Shown: piece after piece, positions 23,765-32,110 of the stretch
Numbering within the stretch: position 1 is the first letter of the stretch
Layout of the letters: each line of letters opens with the position of its first letter
Assembly (NCBI GenBank): GCA_038116945.1
Contig: JAYOEY010000010.1
Location: 58,118-122,117, forward strand
DNA: 64,000 nt
Direction: 5' to 3'
Source: JAYOEY01 sp038116945
GTDB lineage: Bacteria; Pseudomonadota; Alphaproteobacteria; MPNO01; UBA2964
Made by a program: the position numbers and the translations under genes
The notes under the pieces: model-generated
The model's database searches: none
The model's input: only the letters and a program-made list of their open reading frames with translations
Told to the model about the DNA's origin: nothing

Positions 23765-24811
23765 TCAGCGAAGATAGCCGATATCCTTCCACACGCGGTA
23801 ATCGGCGCGGAACCCGGAATAGGATTTCCAGACCTTTGCGAAGGTGGGGTCGGCGGCGGAGTCCTCGGCGGCGACCTCGTGCCAGGCCTTTTCGAACGCG
23901 GCGAGAATGCTGTCAGGCCAGCGGTGGATCTGAACGCCCTTCTTCTTCAGTTCGCGCAGCGCCTTCGACTGGATCGCCTCGCCTTCGGCGAACCCTTCGC
24001 GAACGTTGTCGCCGCAGGCGATGCGGAACTGCGCCTGCCGGGTTTTCGACAGCGCGTCCCATTTCTTGCGGTTGATCAGAAGCTCCAGCAGCGTCGATTG
24101 CTGGTGCCAGCCCGGGAAATAGTAATGCTTGGCAATCTGGTGAAAGCCGAGGTCCAGATCGATTGCCGGCATCGAGTATTCGGTGGCGTCGATGGTGCCG
24201 CGTTCCAGCGCCGGATAGATGTCGCCGCCGGCGAGAAGCTGTGTCGCCACGCCCATTTTCTGCATGACCCGCCCGCCGAGACCGAAGAACCGCATCTTGA
24301 GCCCCTTGAGGTCCTCGACGGTCCTGATTTCGCGGCGGAACCAGCCGGATGCTTCCGGCGCAATCAGGCCGCAGATGATCGATTTCAGCCCGTGCTTTTT
24401 GTAAATGCCGTCCATCAGCTGTTCGCCGCCGCCGTGATAGAACCAGGCGAGGTACTCGCCCGCCGACGGGCCGAACGGCACGGACGAAAACAGCACCAGC
24501 GCCTTTTCCTTGCCGTACCAGTAGCCCGGCGTGGTCCAGCCCGCATCGATGGCGCCCTTGGCGATGGCGTCGAAATATTCGAGCGGCGGGGCCAGCGCCT
24601 TGGGCTCGTAAAAGCGCAGCCTGATCTTTCCGTCCGAAATCGCCCGCAGCTTCTTCGGCAGGTTCTTTCCCAGCAGGCCGAGCTGCACCATCCGTCCCGG
24701 ATACGCGCTCGCCAGCTTCCAGCGCACCGTATCATCGGCGGAACGCGCCGGCTGTGGCGAGAACGCCCAAACGGCAATGACGGCGAAGAGTGCAAGAAAG
24801 CTGCGTTTCAT
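23765..24811 (-). CDS. dctP: TRAP transporter substrate-binding protein (DctP)
   Basis: A periplasmic solute receptor of 348 residues, first gene of the TRAP operon. Residues 1-25 are a signal peptide ending PARSA. The mature protein has the DctP two-lobe pattern with GAIDAGWTTPGYWYGK, then RREIRTVEDLKGLKMRFFGLGG (about 157-178), where the conserved Arg binds a carboxylate, and LERGTIDATEYSMP (about 202-215). The tryptophan-rich pocket (WTTPGYWYG, EYSMPAIDLDLGFHQIAKHYYFPGWHQ) is typical of receptors for keto acids or other organic acids; the exact ligand is unknown. Two DctP subgroups differ here, so I would only predict an organic anion. Confidence 0.9.
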   Translation of the reverse strand: MKRSFLALFAVIAVWAFSPQPARSADDTVRWKLASAYPGRMVQLGLLGKNLPKKLRAISDGKIRLRFYEPKALAPPLEYFDAIAKGAIDAGWTTPGYWYGKEKALVLFSSVPFGPSAGEYLAWFYHGGGEQLMDGIYKKHGLKSIICGLIAPEASGWFRREIRTVEDLKGLKMRFFGLGGRVMQKMGVATQLLAGGDIYPALERGTIDATEYSMPAIDLDLGFHQIAKHYYFPGWHQQSTLLELLINRKKWDALSKTRQAQFRIACGDNVREGFAEGEAIQSKALRELKKKGVQIHRWPDSILAAFEKAWHEVAAEDSAADPTFAKVWKSYSGFRADYRVWKDIGYLR

Positions 24812-25053
24812 GATCGCCCTCCCTTCTGGCTGGTTTCTGGTTAACCCCCGTGAGACAGGCGGTCAACGCGGGAGACCGGGGAACTGGCAAAATCGATTTG
24901 TATGGCAGCTTGTAAACGTCGATGTCAGATCGAACCGATGTTCAGTAAAATTTGACCGTGCGTCTGGGTTTCGGGATGTTTGTCGGCTGGTACTCTTCGC
25001 CGTTTCAAGCCACCTGCCTCCTTAACATCTGAAAGACAAGGTGATCCCCGAAA

Positions 25054-25512
25054 ATGAGCAAAAGAAAATTCGCTGTTTTTGCATCGATTATTTTGGTTGC
25101 GTCCGGCTGCGCATCGAATCCGGAAGTTTTCATGGCCGAAAACATGGAACGCAAGACCGTGGAACGGGATCTGAAGGAATGCGCAGGTATCGCTGATCGC
25201 ACTGTAGCGAAACAGCGAGCCGAGGATGAGAAGGCCGGGCGACGCCCGCAACTGACTAGCGGAGAAATTGTCGCTCTCCGCGTTTTTGTACTCCTTCTCG
25301 CCGGGAACCCCGGCCGTTCCGGGGTCAAGGGCGCAGACGAAATTGCAATACAGAATTGCATGTATGACAGGGGTTATGTGTCCCGGGTTCTGGATGATTC
25401 GGATGCGGAGGGGTTCGCTGCCGCTCAGGACGCCGGCAAGGAAATGGAATTTCTTCAGCGGCTATACCGAAGAGATTTCAGGACCTCCAAGGATGCGCCA
25501 CTTCCGAACTGA
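25054..25512 (+). CDS. Small lipoprotein of unknown function
   Basis: A 152-residue protein with a lipoprotein signal: basic MSKRK, a hydrophobic stretch and a lipobox with Cys19 (VASGC). The residue after Cys is Ala, which by the usual rule favours the outer membrane. The mature part is charged and probably helical, with a pair of Cys (LKECAG near 48, QNCMYDRG near 107) that could form a disulphide; the ...CMYDRGY... ending resembles small periplasmic lipoproteins of alphaproteobacteria. I cannot assign a function. The gene is less GC-rich than its surroundings. It stands just upstream of the MarR operator, on the same strand. Confidence 0.75.
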   Translation: MSKRKFAVFASIILVASGCASNPEVFMAENMERKTVERDLKECAGIADRTVAKQRAEDEKAGRRPQLTSGEIVALRVFVLLLAGNPGRSGVKGADEIAIQNCMYDRGYVSRVLDDSDAEGFAAAQDAGKEMEFLQRLYRRDFRTSKDAPLPN

Positions 25513-25529
25513 TTTTTTGGAACGTGAAA

Positions 25530-25577
25530 TATTATTTGACAATAATATTGTCAAATAATATGACATGTATGTTGTCA
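25530..25577 (+). promoter_or_regulatory. Palindromic operator and promoter of the MarR gene
   Basis: Positions 25530-25560 form a perfect palindrome with 15-base arms around a single central A (core TTGACAA ... TTGTCAA). A third half-site, TTGTCA, lies at 25572-25577 and pairs with TGACA at 25561-25565. TTGACA (25536-25541) and TATGAC (25559-25564), spaced 17 bp, fit a sigma-70 promoter lying inside the palindrome. A dimeric MarR protein bound here would block polymerase, so autorepression is likely. Confidence 0.8.
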
Positions 25578-25591
25578 AATATGAAGACGCG

Positions 25592-26062
25592 ATGTCCGGC
25601 CAACCTGTCGATCCGCGAACGCTCTACGCCGTCATCCGCGCTGTCCGGCTCGGCGTCAACCGGCTGAAGGCTGTCGGCGACGCGCTGCATCGCGACATTG
25701 GCGTGACAGCATCCACGCGGACGGTGATGGAGCACCTGTTCGAAATCGGTCCACAGACCGTGCCTGAGATTGCCCGGGCCAGGAACGTCACGCGTCAGCA
25801 CATCCAGATCATCGCCGATCAACTTGCAGAGGCCGGGCTGGCGGCGTTTCAGGCCAACCCGGCGCATCGCCGGTCGCGTCTGCTCGCGCTTTCCCGCGAA
25901 GGTCATGACGCTTTCGCCGAGATGAAACGGAAGGAAAGGGCCGTCCTGGCCGAGCTGGCAACGAGGCTCGCCGGCCAGGATGTGGAAGCCGCCCGATCGG
26001 CCCTCGACGCGCTCAACCGCGAACTGGAAACCGTGCTCGAAGGCGGTGTCGACGAGCGCTGA
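25592..26062 (+). CDS. MarR-family transcriptional regulator
   Basis: A 156-residue winged-helix repressor. The DNA-binding part spans about 45-110: QTVPEIARARNVTRQHIQIIADQLAEAGL is the helix-turn-helix with its recognition helix, and AHRRSRLLALSREG is the wing. Flanking helices give the dimer interface. MarR proteins usually repress their own gene and neighbours until a phenolic or aromatic ligand binds, which suits a region full of aromatic-catabolic genes. The frame opens at an ATG at 25565, but that codon lies inside the operator/promoter and before the predicted transcription start; the ATG at 25592 fits better. Likely targets are itself and possibly the amidohydrolase-monooxygenase genes 335 bp downstream. 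Confidence 0.85.
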   Translation: MSGQPVDPRTLYAVIRAVRLGVNRLKAVGDALHRDIGVTASTRTVMEHLFEIGPQTVPEIARARNVTRQHIQIIADQLAEAGLAAFQANPAHRRSRLLALSREGHDAFAEMKRKERAVLAELATRLAGQDVEAARSALDALNRELETVLEGGVDER

Positions 26063-26396
26063 TTCAGAATATGTGCGACAAATTCCGCAACGTACGGCGG
26101 CGCGGCGCCAGGGCAGGTGGCTATGCGCAGCTGTTCGTTTTCGCCGCCATCGCCCCGCTGCGGGGCTGGAACACGGCCGTGGCCGATCTGCCCGGCGCAC
26201 CTGTCGCACGGTTCGACCATGCGGCGTCATTCGAACCGGCCCTGCCGGCGGCTGGTGCGCTGCCCGTTCTGAACCGGCATAGCGACCGTTCCGAATGACG
26301 CTGGCGCTTCTGCGATTATAACCCGGGGCGCGTGTTCCCAATGCGGCCCGGGTCATGCATTCTGTCGCCCGGAGAAAATTCGAGAGACAGAGAAAC
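26063..26396. other. Gap between MarR and amidohydrolase genes, no convincing gene
   Basis: This 334-bp stretch holds one open frame of 75 codons (26071-26298, plus strand) whose product is Ala/Arg/Pro-rich, matches nothing I know and has no good ribosome site. It may contain the promoter of the amidohydrolase operon, but I see no close match to a -35/-10 pair and no palindrome like the MarR operator. A GAGAGACAGAGA ribosome-site region precedes the next gene. Confidence 0.5.
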
Positions 26397-27416
26397 ATGT
26401 CCATCATTGTCGATTTCCAGCATCACTACACGCCGAAGGAGCTGGCGGAGAAGAAGGGAGAGTCCGGCCAGCTTGGCGCGAGCCTGGACGAGCGCGGCAA
26501 CCCCGCCTACCTGTTCAATCCGCTGCTGTCGGACCTCGACGCCCATATCCGGATGATGAATTTTTCCGGGATCGACATGGCCGTGCTGTCCTGCGCGGAC
26601 GGGTACGACAACCCCGACCGCGCGGCCTGCGCTTTCATCAACGACAAGATGAAGCAGGCGGAAGAGGATTATCCGGGACGGTTCATCGGGCTCGCCCACC
26701 TGCCGGCGCTCGATGCTCCGGAGATGGAGGCGGAGCTTGCCCGCTGCGTCGACGAGCTCGGATTTCCCGGCGTCGTGATCGGGTCGGAGCTGCAGGACCG
26801 GCCGCTCGACGATCCGGGACTCGACCCGCTCTGGGCAGCGATCCAGGAACGCGGGCTTTACGTCTTCGTCCATCCGCTCGCCAGGGTCATCAACTGGAAC
26901 CGGATGGACGCCGACGATCTCGGTCGCGTGCTCGGCTGGGAATTTTCCCTCGCCGTCGCGGCGCTCCGCATCATGAACGGCGGCGTGCTCGACCGGTTCC
27001 CCGATCTCAAGATCCAGTTCGCCCATTTCGCCGGCGGGCTGGGGCGTTACATGTCGCGCGCGCGCGGTTTCGGAACCCGCACACAATGGGGCACCGAAGG
27101 AAACGAACGCCACGGCCGCAAGCCGCATAACGAATACGACTGGTATCTCAACAACCGGCTGTTCTACGACAACGCCGGCTGGGTCAGCCCGATCGACACG
27201 GCGCGCCAGGGCGTCGAATGGACCGAATTCGGACTCAGGGAAGTGTCGGTGACGCAGGTCGTGTTCGCCACCGATTATCCGCAGGCAATCCGTACCGACG
27301 ACGACTGCAAGGAATATGTCGATGCGATCCGCTTTCTGGGCGTGGCCGGCGAAAAAATCCTGCACGGCAATGCCGAAAAGCTGATCCCGGACCTCGCCGA
27401 GCGCCGCAGGCGATGA
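26397..27416 (+). CDS. Amidohydrolase-2 family protein (ACMSD-like)
   Basis: A 339-residue metal-dependent TIM-barrel enzyme related to aminocarboxymuconate-semialdehyde decarboxylase and gamma-resorcylate decarboxylase. The first metal motif is DFQHHYTP (6-13), where Gln8 replaces the first His of the usual HxH. Further markers are FVHPL (His near 160), GVLDRFPDLKIQFAHFAGG (about 198-216) and FATDYP (Asp near 296). Members decarboxylate or hydrolyse aromatic or ring-opened acids. The stop overlaps the flavin monooxygenase start (ATGA), so the two are coupled and a dienelactone hydrolase follows. A ring-cleavage or decarboxylation step is a reasonable inference. Confidence 0.87.
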   Translation: MSIIVDFQHHYTPKELAEKKGESGQLGASLDERGNPAYLFNPLLSDLDAHIRMMNFSGIDMAVLSCADGYDNPDRAACAFINDKMKQAEEDYPGRFIGLAHLPALDAPEMEAELARCVDELGFPGVVIGSELQDRPLDDPGLDPLWAAIQERGLYVFVHPLARVINWNRMDADDLGRVLGWEFSLAVAALRIMNGGVLDRFPDLKIQFAHFAGGLGRYMSRARGFGTRTQWGTEGNERHGRKPHNEYDWYLNNRLFYDNAGWVSPIDTARQGVEWTEFGLREVSVTQVVFATDYPQAIRTDDDCKEYVDAIRFLGVAGEKILHGNAEKLIPDLAERRRR

Positions 27417-29032
27417 GCCGTTCCTTTCCCGCCAGCGTGCCCGTGCTGATCGCCGGCGGCGGTCCCGTCGGCATGGCGGTAGCGGCGGAGCTCGGCCGTT
27501 ACGGCGTCGAATGCCTGATCGCCGAGGCGACCGACGGGACGGTGGACCATCCGAGGGCAAGCGCCCTCAATTCACGCACCATGGAGTTCTGCCGCCGCTG
27601 GGGAATTTCGCAGGAGGTTCAGCGCGTCGGCACGCCGCCGGATTTTCCGCACGACGTCACCTACGTGACAACGCTGACGGGATACTGGCTGGCGACCGTC
27701 GAACGCTCGCATCACGGCGGCGGATCGGAGCCGCTGCCCGAGACGCCGGAACGCCCGCAGCGCTGCAACCAGATCTGGTTCAACCCGGTGCTGCGCGCGC
27801 ATGTCGAAAGCCTGCCGGGCGTGAGCTACTTGCCGCTCTGCCGTTTCGAGTCGTTCGAGCGCGACGGGGACGGGTTCGTGGCCACGCTGCGCGATCTGGA
27901 GGACGGCAGCGAACACCGCGTCGCGGCCCGCTATCTCGTCGCCGGCTGTGGCGGGAAAAGCGTGCTGCCCGCTTCCATCGGCGTCGAGATGGGACCGGAA
28001 TCGCTGCTCAGCCATTCGATCAATATCTTCATCCGTGCGCCGGAGCTCTGGAAACAGAACGACAAGGGCAAGGCGGCGCTCTATTTCATGGTCGACGAGG
28101 AGGGAACGTGGGGCAACCTGACCGCACAGGACGGGCGGGATTTCTGGCGGCTCACGATCAACGGATCGAAGAAATTTGTCGATCCCGCGACAATCGATCC
28201 GCATGAGCGGCTGCGCCACGCATTCGGCGGCGATTTCGACTACGAGTTCCTCAACATGGTGGCCTGGGCGCGGCGCGAATGGACGGCGAAGAAATTCGCC
28301 GAAGACGGCATCTTCCTGGTCGGCGACGCCGCACACCAGAATTCGCCTTCCGGCGGGTTCGGGCTCAATACCGGGATGGGCGATGCGGTCGATCTCGGCT
28401 GGAAGCTGGCCGCCGCGATCAACGGCTGGGGCGGACCCGGGCTGCTCGATTCCTACGAAGTCGAACGCCGGCCTGTGGCGATCCGGAATGTGACGGAGGC
28501 GGCCGACAATTTTCGCCGCTACCGCTTGCCGAGCACGGCCATGATCTCGGACCCCGGCCCCGAAGGAGAAGCGCTTCGGGCGGAAATCGGCCCTAACCTC
28601 GCCGAGACGCAGCGGCGTCAGATGGTCACCGACGGGATCGCGCTCGGATACCGTTACGATCCGTCGCCGATCTGCGTGCCCGACGGAACGCCCATGCCGC
28701 CGGACGATTTCGGTGTCTATACGCCGGTCGCCCGGCCTGGCTCGCGCGCGCCTCACGGCTGGGTCGCGCCCGGAAAATCCGTCATCGATCTGTTCGGCGA
28801 CGGCTTCGTTCTGCTGCGCTTCGACACGGCTGCCGACGCCGAACCGATAGCTCGCGCGGCTGCCGAGCGGGGCGTGCCGCTGGCGGTGGAGACCATAGGC
28901 GACGCGGATCTAGCGGCGCTTTACGAACGGAAGCTCGTGCTGGTCCGTCCCGACGGGCATGTGGCGTGGAGAGGCGATGCCGCGCCTGCGGATTCGTCGA
29001 CGGTGATCGATACGGTGCGCGGCGCGGCGTAA
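27413..29032 (+). CDS. FAD-dependent aromatic monooxygenase (PheA/TfdB/MhpA group)
   Basis: A 539-residue class A flavoprotein hydroxylase. The dinucleotide motif is GGGPVG (15-20); the second FAD motif is GDAAHQNSPSGGFGLNTGMGDAVDLGWKL (starting about 303), where GDA(A)H and the Gly-rich loop bind the ribityl and flavin. The C-terminal 120 residues form the thioredoxin-like domain seen in phenol hydroxylase. It uses NAD(P)H and O2 to hydroxylate a phenolic ring. It overlaps the amidohydrolase gene by 4 bp and precedes a dienelactone hydrolase by 21 bp. It is clearly a paralogue of the monooxygenase at 57552-59168. Confidence 0.9.
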   Translation: MSRSFPASVPVLIAGGGPVGMAVAAELGRYGVECLIAEATDGTVDHPRASALNSRTMEFCRRWGISQEVQRVGTPPDFPHDVTYVTTLTGYWLATVERSHHGGGSEPLPETPERPQRCNQIWFNPVLRAHVESLPGVSYLPLCRFESFERDGDGFVATLRDLEDGSEHRVAARYLVAGCGGKSVLPASIGVEMGPESLLSHSINIFIRAPELWKQNDKGKAALYFMVDEEGTWGNLTAQDGRDFWRLTINGSKKFVDPATIDPHERLRHAFGGDFDYEFLNMVAWARREWTAKKFAEDGIFLVGDAAHQNSPSGGFGLNTGMGDAVDLGWKLAAAINGWGGPGLLDSYEVERRPVAIRNVTEAADNFRRYRLPSTAMISDPGPEGEALRAEIGPNLAETQRRQMVTDGIALGYRYDPSPICVPDGTPMPPDDFGVYTPVARPGSRAPHGWVAPGKSVIDLFGDGFVLLRFDTAADAEPIARAAAERGVPLAVETIGDADLAALYERKLVLVRPDGHVAWRGDAAPADSSTVIDTVRGAA

Positions 29033-29053
29033 TCGGAAAAACAGGAGGTAGAA

Positions 29054-29722
29054 ATGGGACAGGATATCAGGCTGACGGCGGCAGACGGTCACGAGCTGGG
29101 GGCCTATCTGGCGGAGCCCGCCAGCCCGCCGCGTGGCGCCATTCTGGTTGCGATGGAAATGTACGGCGTGAACGGTTATCTCCGGCAGGTGTGCGACAAC
29201 TACGCCGCCGATGGTTATCTCGCCATCGCGCCGCAGTTTTTCGACCGGTTCGCGCCGGACGTGAATTTCCCCTACGACGGCAGCAGATACGATCTCGCAA
29301 AGCGCTATTCGGCCGACGCCGTGCCCCATATCGTCGCCGATGCCGAGGCCGCGCGAGATTACGTCAGGAGCGCCGGCAAGGTCGCGGTCAGCGGCTACTG
29401 TTTCGGCGGCACCGTCACCTGGCTGTGCGCCGCGCGGTCGGATTTCGATGCCGCCATCGCCTATTACGGATCCGACATGTGCGATTACCCGGACGAGCCC
29501 GCGCGCTGCCCGACGATCTGCCATGTCGGCGACATGGATACCGCGGTGCCGCCCGCGGACGTCGCCATGTTCCAGGCGAAGCGGCCGGAGGTGGTCTGGA
29601 ATATTTACCCGGGCGTGCTGCACGGTTTCGACAACTGGACGAGGGACGAGCGCTACAATGCGGAAGCCTCGAAACTCGCCCGCGAACGCACCATGGCGTT
29701 TCTCGCGGAGCATATAGGCTAA
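29054..29722 (+). CDS. Dienelactone hydrolase family protein
   Basis: A 222-residue alpha/beta hydrolase with a cysteine nucleophile. The elbow GYCFGG is at 114-119 (Cys116), Glu35 lies in MEMYG, the acid is Asp160 or Asp162 in GDMD and the base is His190 in VLHGF; this Cys-Asp-His set with a supporting Glu is that of carboxymethylenebutenolidase. It opens lactones made in ring-cleavage pathways, though many homologues act on other esters. A good GGAGG site lies 8 bp before the start. It is third in the unit with amidohydrolase and monooxygenase. The stop overlaps that of the convergent GGDEF gene. Confidence 0.9.
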   Translation: MGQDIRLTAADGHELGAYLAEPASPPRGAILVAMEMYGVNGYLRQVCDNYAADGYLAIAPQFFDRFAPDVNFPYDGSRYDLAKRYSADAVPHIVADAEAARDYVRSAGKVAVSGYCFGGTVTWLCAARSDFDAAIAYYGSDMCDYPDEPARCPTICHVGDMDTAVPPADVAMFQAKRPEVVWNIYPGVLHGFDNWTRDERYNAEASKLARERTMAFLAEHIG

Positions 29723-30366
29723 ACGCTGCGTTTCCGTTCCTTGTCTGCGTACATTGCCGCGTCCGCCTCGGCGAGCGCCTGCTCGGCGGCCATGCCGGCA
29801 GCGACTTCGGCGATGCCGAACGATGCCGAGAGCGCAATCCCGTCGACGAGGTCCGGCAGTCGCAACATTCCGATCAGGGTAGAGAGCGCCTTTACTTTTT
29901 CCTCGGCCTCCGGCCTGCCCGCCCGGTCCAGCAGGACGCCGAGCTCGTCGCCGCCGAGGCGTCCTACCGTGTCCGACGACCTGACGTTTTCGACCAGCAG
30001 CGTCGCGACCGCGACCAGGGCAGCGTCGCCCGCCGCGTGCCCATGCCCGTCGTTGACGGCTTTCAGCCCGTCGATGTCGAGATAGATCAGGGTCGCCGTT
30101 CCGCCGTAGCGTTCCAGATAGGCGCGCGCCCGGTCGATCTCGCGCACGAAGGCGCGGCGGTTGGCGACCGGCGTCAGCGGATCGGTATCCGCGAGGCATT
30201 CGAGTTCCGCGATCCGGGCGTTGCCGGATTCGATTTCGACGCGCAGCGCCTCGATCTCGTCGATCAGGGCGAGGATGGCCCGGCGCGCTTCCTCCGGCAG
30301 CGAATCGTCTGCAATGTCCGAGGCGATATCGGTGTCGGTCGGGTCGTTGCGGTCGGATCCGTTCAT
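29719..30366 (-). CDS. GGDEF-domain diguanylate cyclase (GGDEL variant)
   Basis: A 215-residue soluble protein with a helical/coiled-coil N terminus (25-58) and a GGDEF domain (60-215). The active-site loop reads GGDEL at 138-142, where Leu replaces Phe, a substitution tolerated in several active cyclases. The inhibitory I-site RxxD (Arg129 to Asp132) lies the usual five residues upstream. DPLTPVANRRAF (62-73) and YLDIDGLKAVND complete the nucleotide and metal site. It would make cyclic di-GMP from GTP. No sensor or membrane domain is attached, so dimerisation probably uses the coiled coil. The gene is separated by 31 bp from cofC on the same strand. Confidence 0.88.
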   Translation of the reverse strand: MNGSDRNDPTDTDIASDIADDSLPEEARRAILALIDEIEALRVEIESGNARIAELECLADTDPLTPVANRRAFVREIDRARAYLERYGGTATLIYLDIDGLKAVNDGHGHAAGDAALVAVATLLVENVRSSDTVGRLGGDELGVLLDRAGRPEAEEKVKALSTLIGMLRLPDLVDGIALSASFGIAEVAAGMAAEQALAEADAAMYADKERKRSV

Positions 30367-30397
30367 GCCGGCATTCTATAACGACCGGTCCGCGTTT

Positions 30398-31000
30398 TTA
30401 AAATAACGGGTAGCGATCGGCGATGCGGGACAGATCGTCCGGCGCATCCAGATCGAAGGCGAGTCCGGGACGTTCGACGGCCACCGGGTCGACGCCCGCT
30501 TTCCGCGCTGCGGCGCAATGGATGCCGTAACTGCCCGGCCCGAACGCGAATTCGATCAGGGGGGCGGGCGTTATCAACAGCGCGTTGGTGCCTTCGCCGT
30601 CTTCGTCCGGCGCGATCACGACGGACGGCGATTCCCGGGCGTCGATCAGCGCACCGATTTCGGCGGCCGTGACGAACGGCAGGTCGGCGGGCAGAACGAG
30701 GACCGACGAGGCAGCCCGGTTGATCGCGCAGGCGCGGGCCTGCGACAGGGCGGCGTTCAGCCCGGTCTGGTCCGTCTCCTCCAGATAGGCGACGCCGCGG
30801 CTTTCGGCGATAACGCGGACTTTGTCGTCGCGGCTGACGACGATTACGCCATCGACTCCGCGGGCGGCGCAGGCAATATCCAGCACGTGTTCGAAGAGCC
30901 GTCTGCACAGCGCGGCGCGCGCTTCGCGCGACAGGAATCCGGCGAGGCGGGCCTTGCCGGCCTCGAACGGTTTTACCGGTATGACGGCGATCAGGCTCAT
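30398..31000 (-). CDS. cofC: 2-phospho-L-lactate (or phosphoenolpyruvate/3-phosphoglycerate) guanylyltransferase CofC
   Basis: A 200-residue nucleotidyltransferase of coenzyme F420 synthesis. The N-terminal loop PVKPFEAGKARLAGFLS (8-24) and the DEDGEGTNALL stretch (about 131-141) are the CofC/FbiD signatures; LVLPADLPFVTAAEI (about 101-115) holds the metal-binding Asp. The enzyme activates a three-carbon phosphoacid with GTP to give the intermediate that CofD joins to the deazaflavin. No cofD, cofE or fbiC is in the window. F420 genes occur in scattered alphaproteobacteria, probably by transfer. The presence of three LLM-class oxidoreductases nearby fits an F420-using host, but does not prove they use it. 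Confidence 0.88.
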   Translation of the reverse strand: MSLIAVIPVKPFEAGKARLAGFLSREARAALCRRLFEHVLDIACAARGVDGVIVVSRDDKVRVIAESRGVAYLEETDQTGLNAALSQARACAINRAASSVLVLPADLPFVTAAEIGALIDARESPSVVIAPDEDGEGTNALLITPAPLIEFAFGPGSYGIHCAAARKAGVDPVAVERPGLAFDLDAPDDLSRIADRYPLF

Positions 31001-31130
31001 GCGCCCTTCGATATCCCGTTCCGCCGATGGATGCCAGCGTTCGCCCCTCGAAACATCGCGGCCGAGCGGTTAAACTGCGCGGCCCTGACAGTTTCCTCCG
31101 CGCGTCCGCGCGCAAGCCGAGAGCCCCCGT

Positions 31131-32051
31131 ATGAGCAAGGCGCCGTCATCCCCGTCGCCCGTCCCGTCGTCTTTCCGGGGCGTCGCCTGGATGATCGCCC
31201 AGACGACCTCGATGTGCGCGGCGATGACGGCAGCGCGCTATCTCGCCCATGAAGGGTTCGACGGGCCGCAGGCAATGTTCATGCGGGGATTCTTCGGGCT
31301 GGTCTGGCTGCTGCCGTGGTTTCTGCACACGCTTCGCACCGAGCCCCGGACGCTGGCGCCGCCCGAGCTGAAGCTGATCCTGCTGCGCGGTCTGGTTGCG
31401 GCGGTGGGCGTGCTGGGCTGGTTCATCGCCCTGACGGGGATGAGCGTCAGCGACGTCGTCGCCGTGCAGTTCAGCCATCCGGTCTATGTCGTGATCGGCG
31501 CCGCGATCTTCCTGCGCGAGCCGGTCGGCGCATGGCGCTGGTCGGCGGTGATCATCGGGTTTCTCGGCGTGCTGATCATCATCCGGCCGGGCTATGGTGC
31601 GTTCAATCCGCTGATAATCGGCGTGCTGATTTCCGCCCTGTCGAACGCCATCGTGCAGCTGATGACCAAGCATATGGCAATGCGGGTGTCGGGCGCGGTG
31701 CTGATCTTCCACATGAACATTATCATGACGCTGCTGGCGCTCGCCTTTGCCTGGCAGAACTGGATCTGGCCGGAGTGGCGCCAGATGCCCGGCGTCCTCG
31801 CGGTCGGTCTGTTCGGCGTGCTCGCGCATATCTGCCTCGCCCGCGCCATGCGCCATTCGGACGCGAGCTTCCTGGGGCCGATCGATTTTCTGCGCCTGCC
31901 CATCGCATCCGCGTTCGGCTGGGTGCTGTTCGGCGAATATTCGGACCTCGAGACCTGGATCGGGGCGGGCATCATCTTCGTCGCCGTCCTCGTCATCACG
32001 CGGCGCGAGGCGCTGGCGGAAAGACGGCGGCAACAGGGGGAGCCGCCTTGA
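31131..32051 (+). CDS. DMT-superfamily (EamA) permease
   Basis: A 306-residue inner-membrane protein with ten helices arranged as two EamA repeats of five (about 15-150 and 165-295). Markers include FMRGFFGLVWLLP, then VAVQFSHPVYVVIGAAIFLREPVG (about 110-133) and LRLPIASAFGWVLFGEYSDLETWIGAGIIF near the end, a pattern shared by RhaT/RarD-like exporters of small metabolites. It exports or imports an unknown compound. It leads a plus-strand row with the second amidohydrolase, VOC and SUMF1-like genes, 59 bp upstream of the former. Divergent from cofC. Confidence 0.87.
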   Translation: MSKAPSSPSPVPSSFRGVAWMIAQTTSMCAAMTAARYLAHEGFDGPQAMFMRGFFGLVWLLPWFLHTLRTEPRTLAPPELKLILLRGLVAAVGVLGWFIALTGMSVSDVVAVQFSHPVYVVIGAAIFLREPVGAWRWSAVIIGFLGVLIIIRPGYGAFNPLIIGVLISALSNAIVQLMTKHMAMRVSGAVLIFHMNIIMTLLALAFAWQNWIWPEWRQMPGVLAVGLFGVLAHICLARAMRHSDASFLGPIDFLRLPIASAFGWVLFGEYSDLETWIGAGIIFVAVLVITRREALAERRRQQGEPP

Positions 32052-32110
32052 CGTTTCAGCCGGACTGAACGACTCTGGCGCTCGACAGAACCAACCCGAC
32101 GGAGACACCC

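Noticed and set aside
26071..26298. A 75-codon open frame after MarR
   Set aside because: No ribosome site, no recognised family, low-complexity content; kept only as a note in the intergenic entry.
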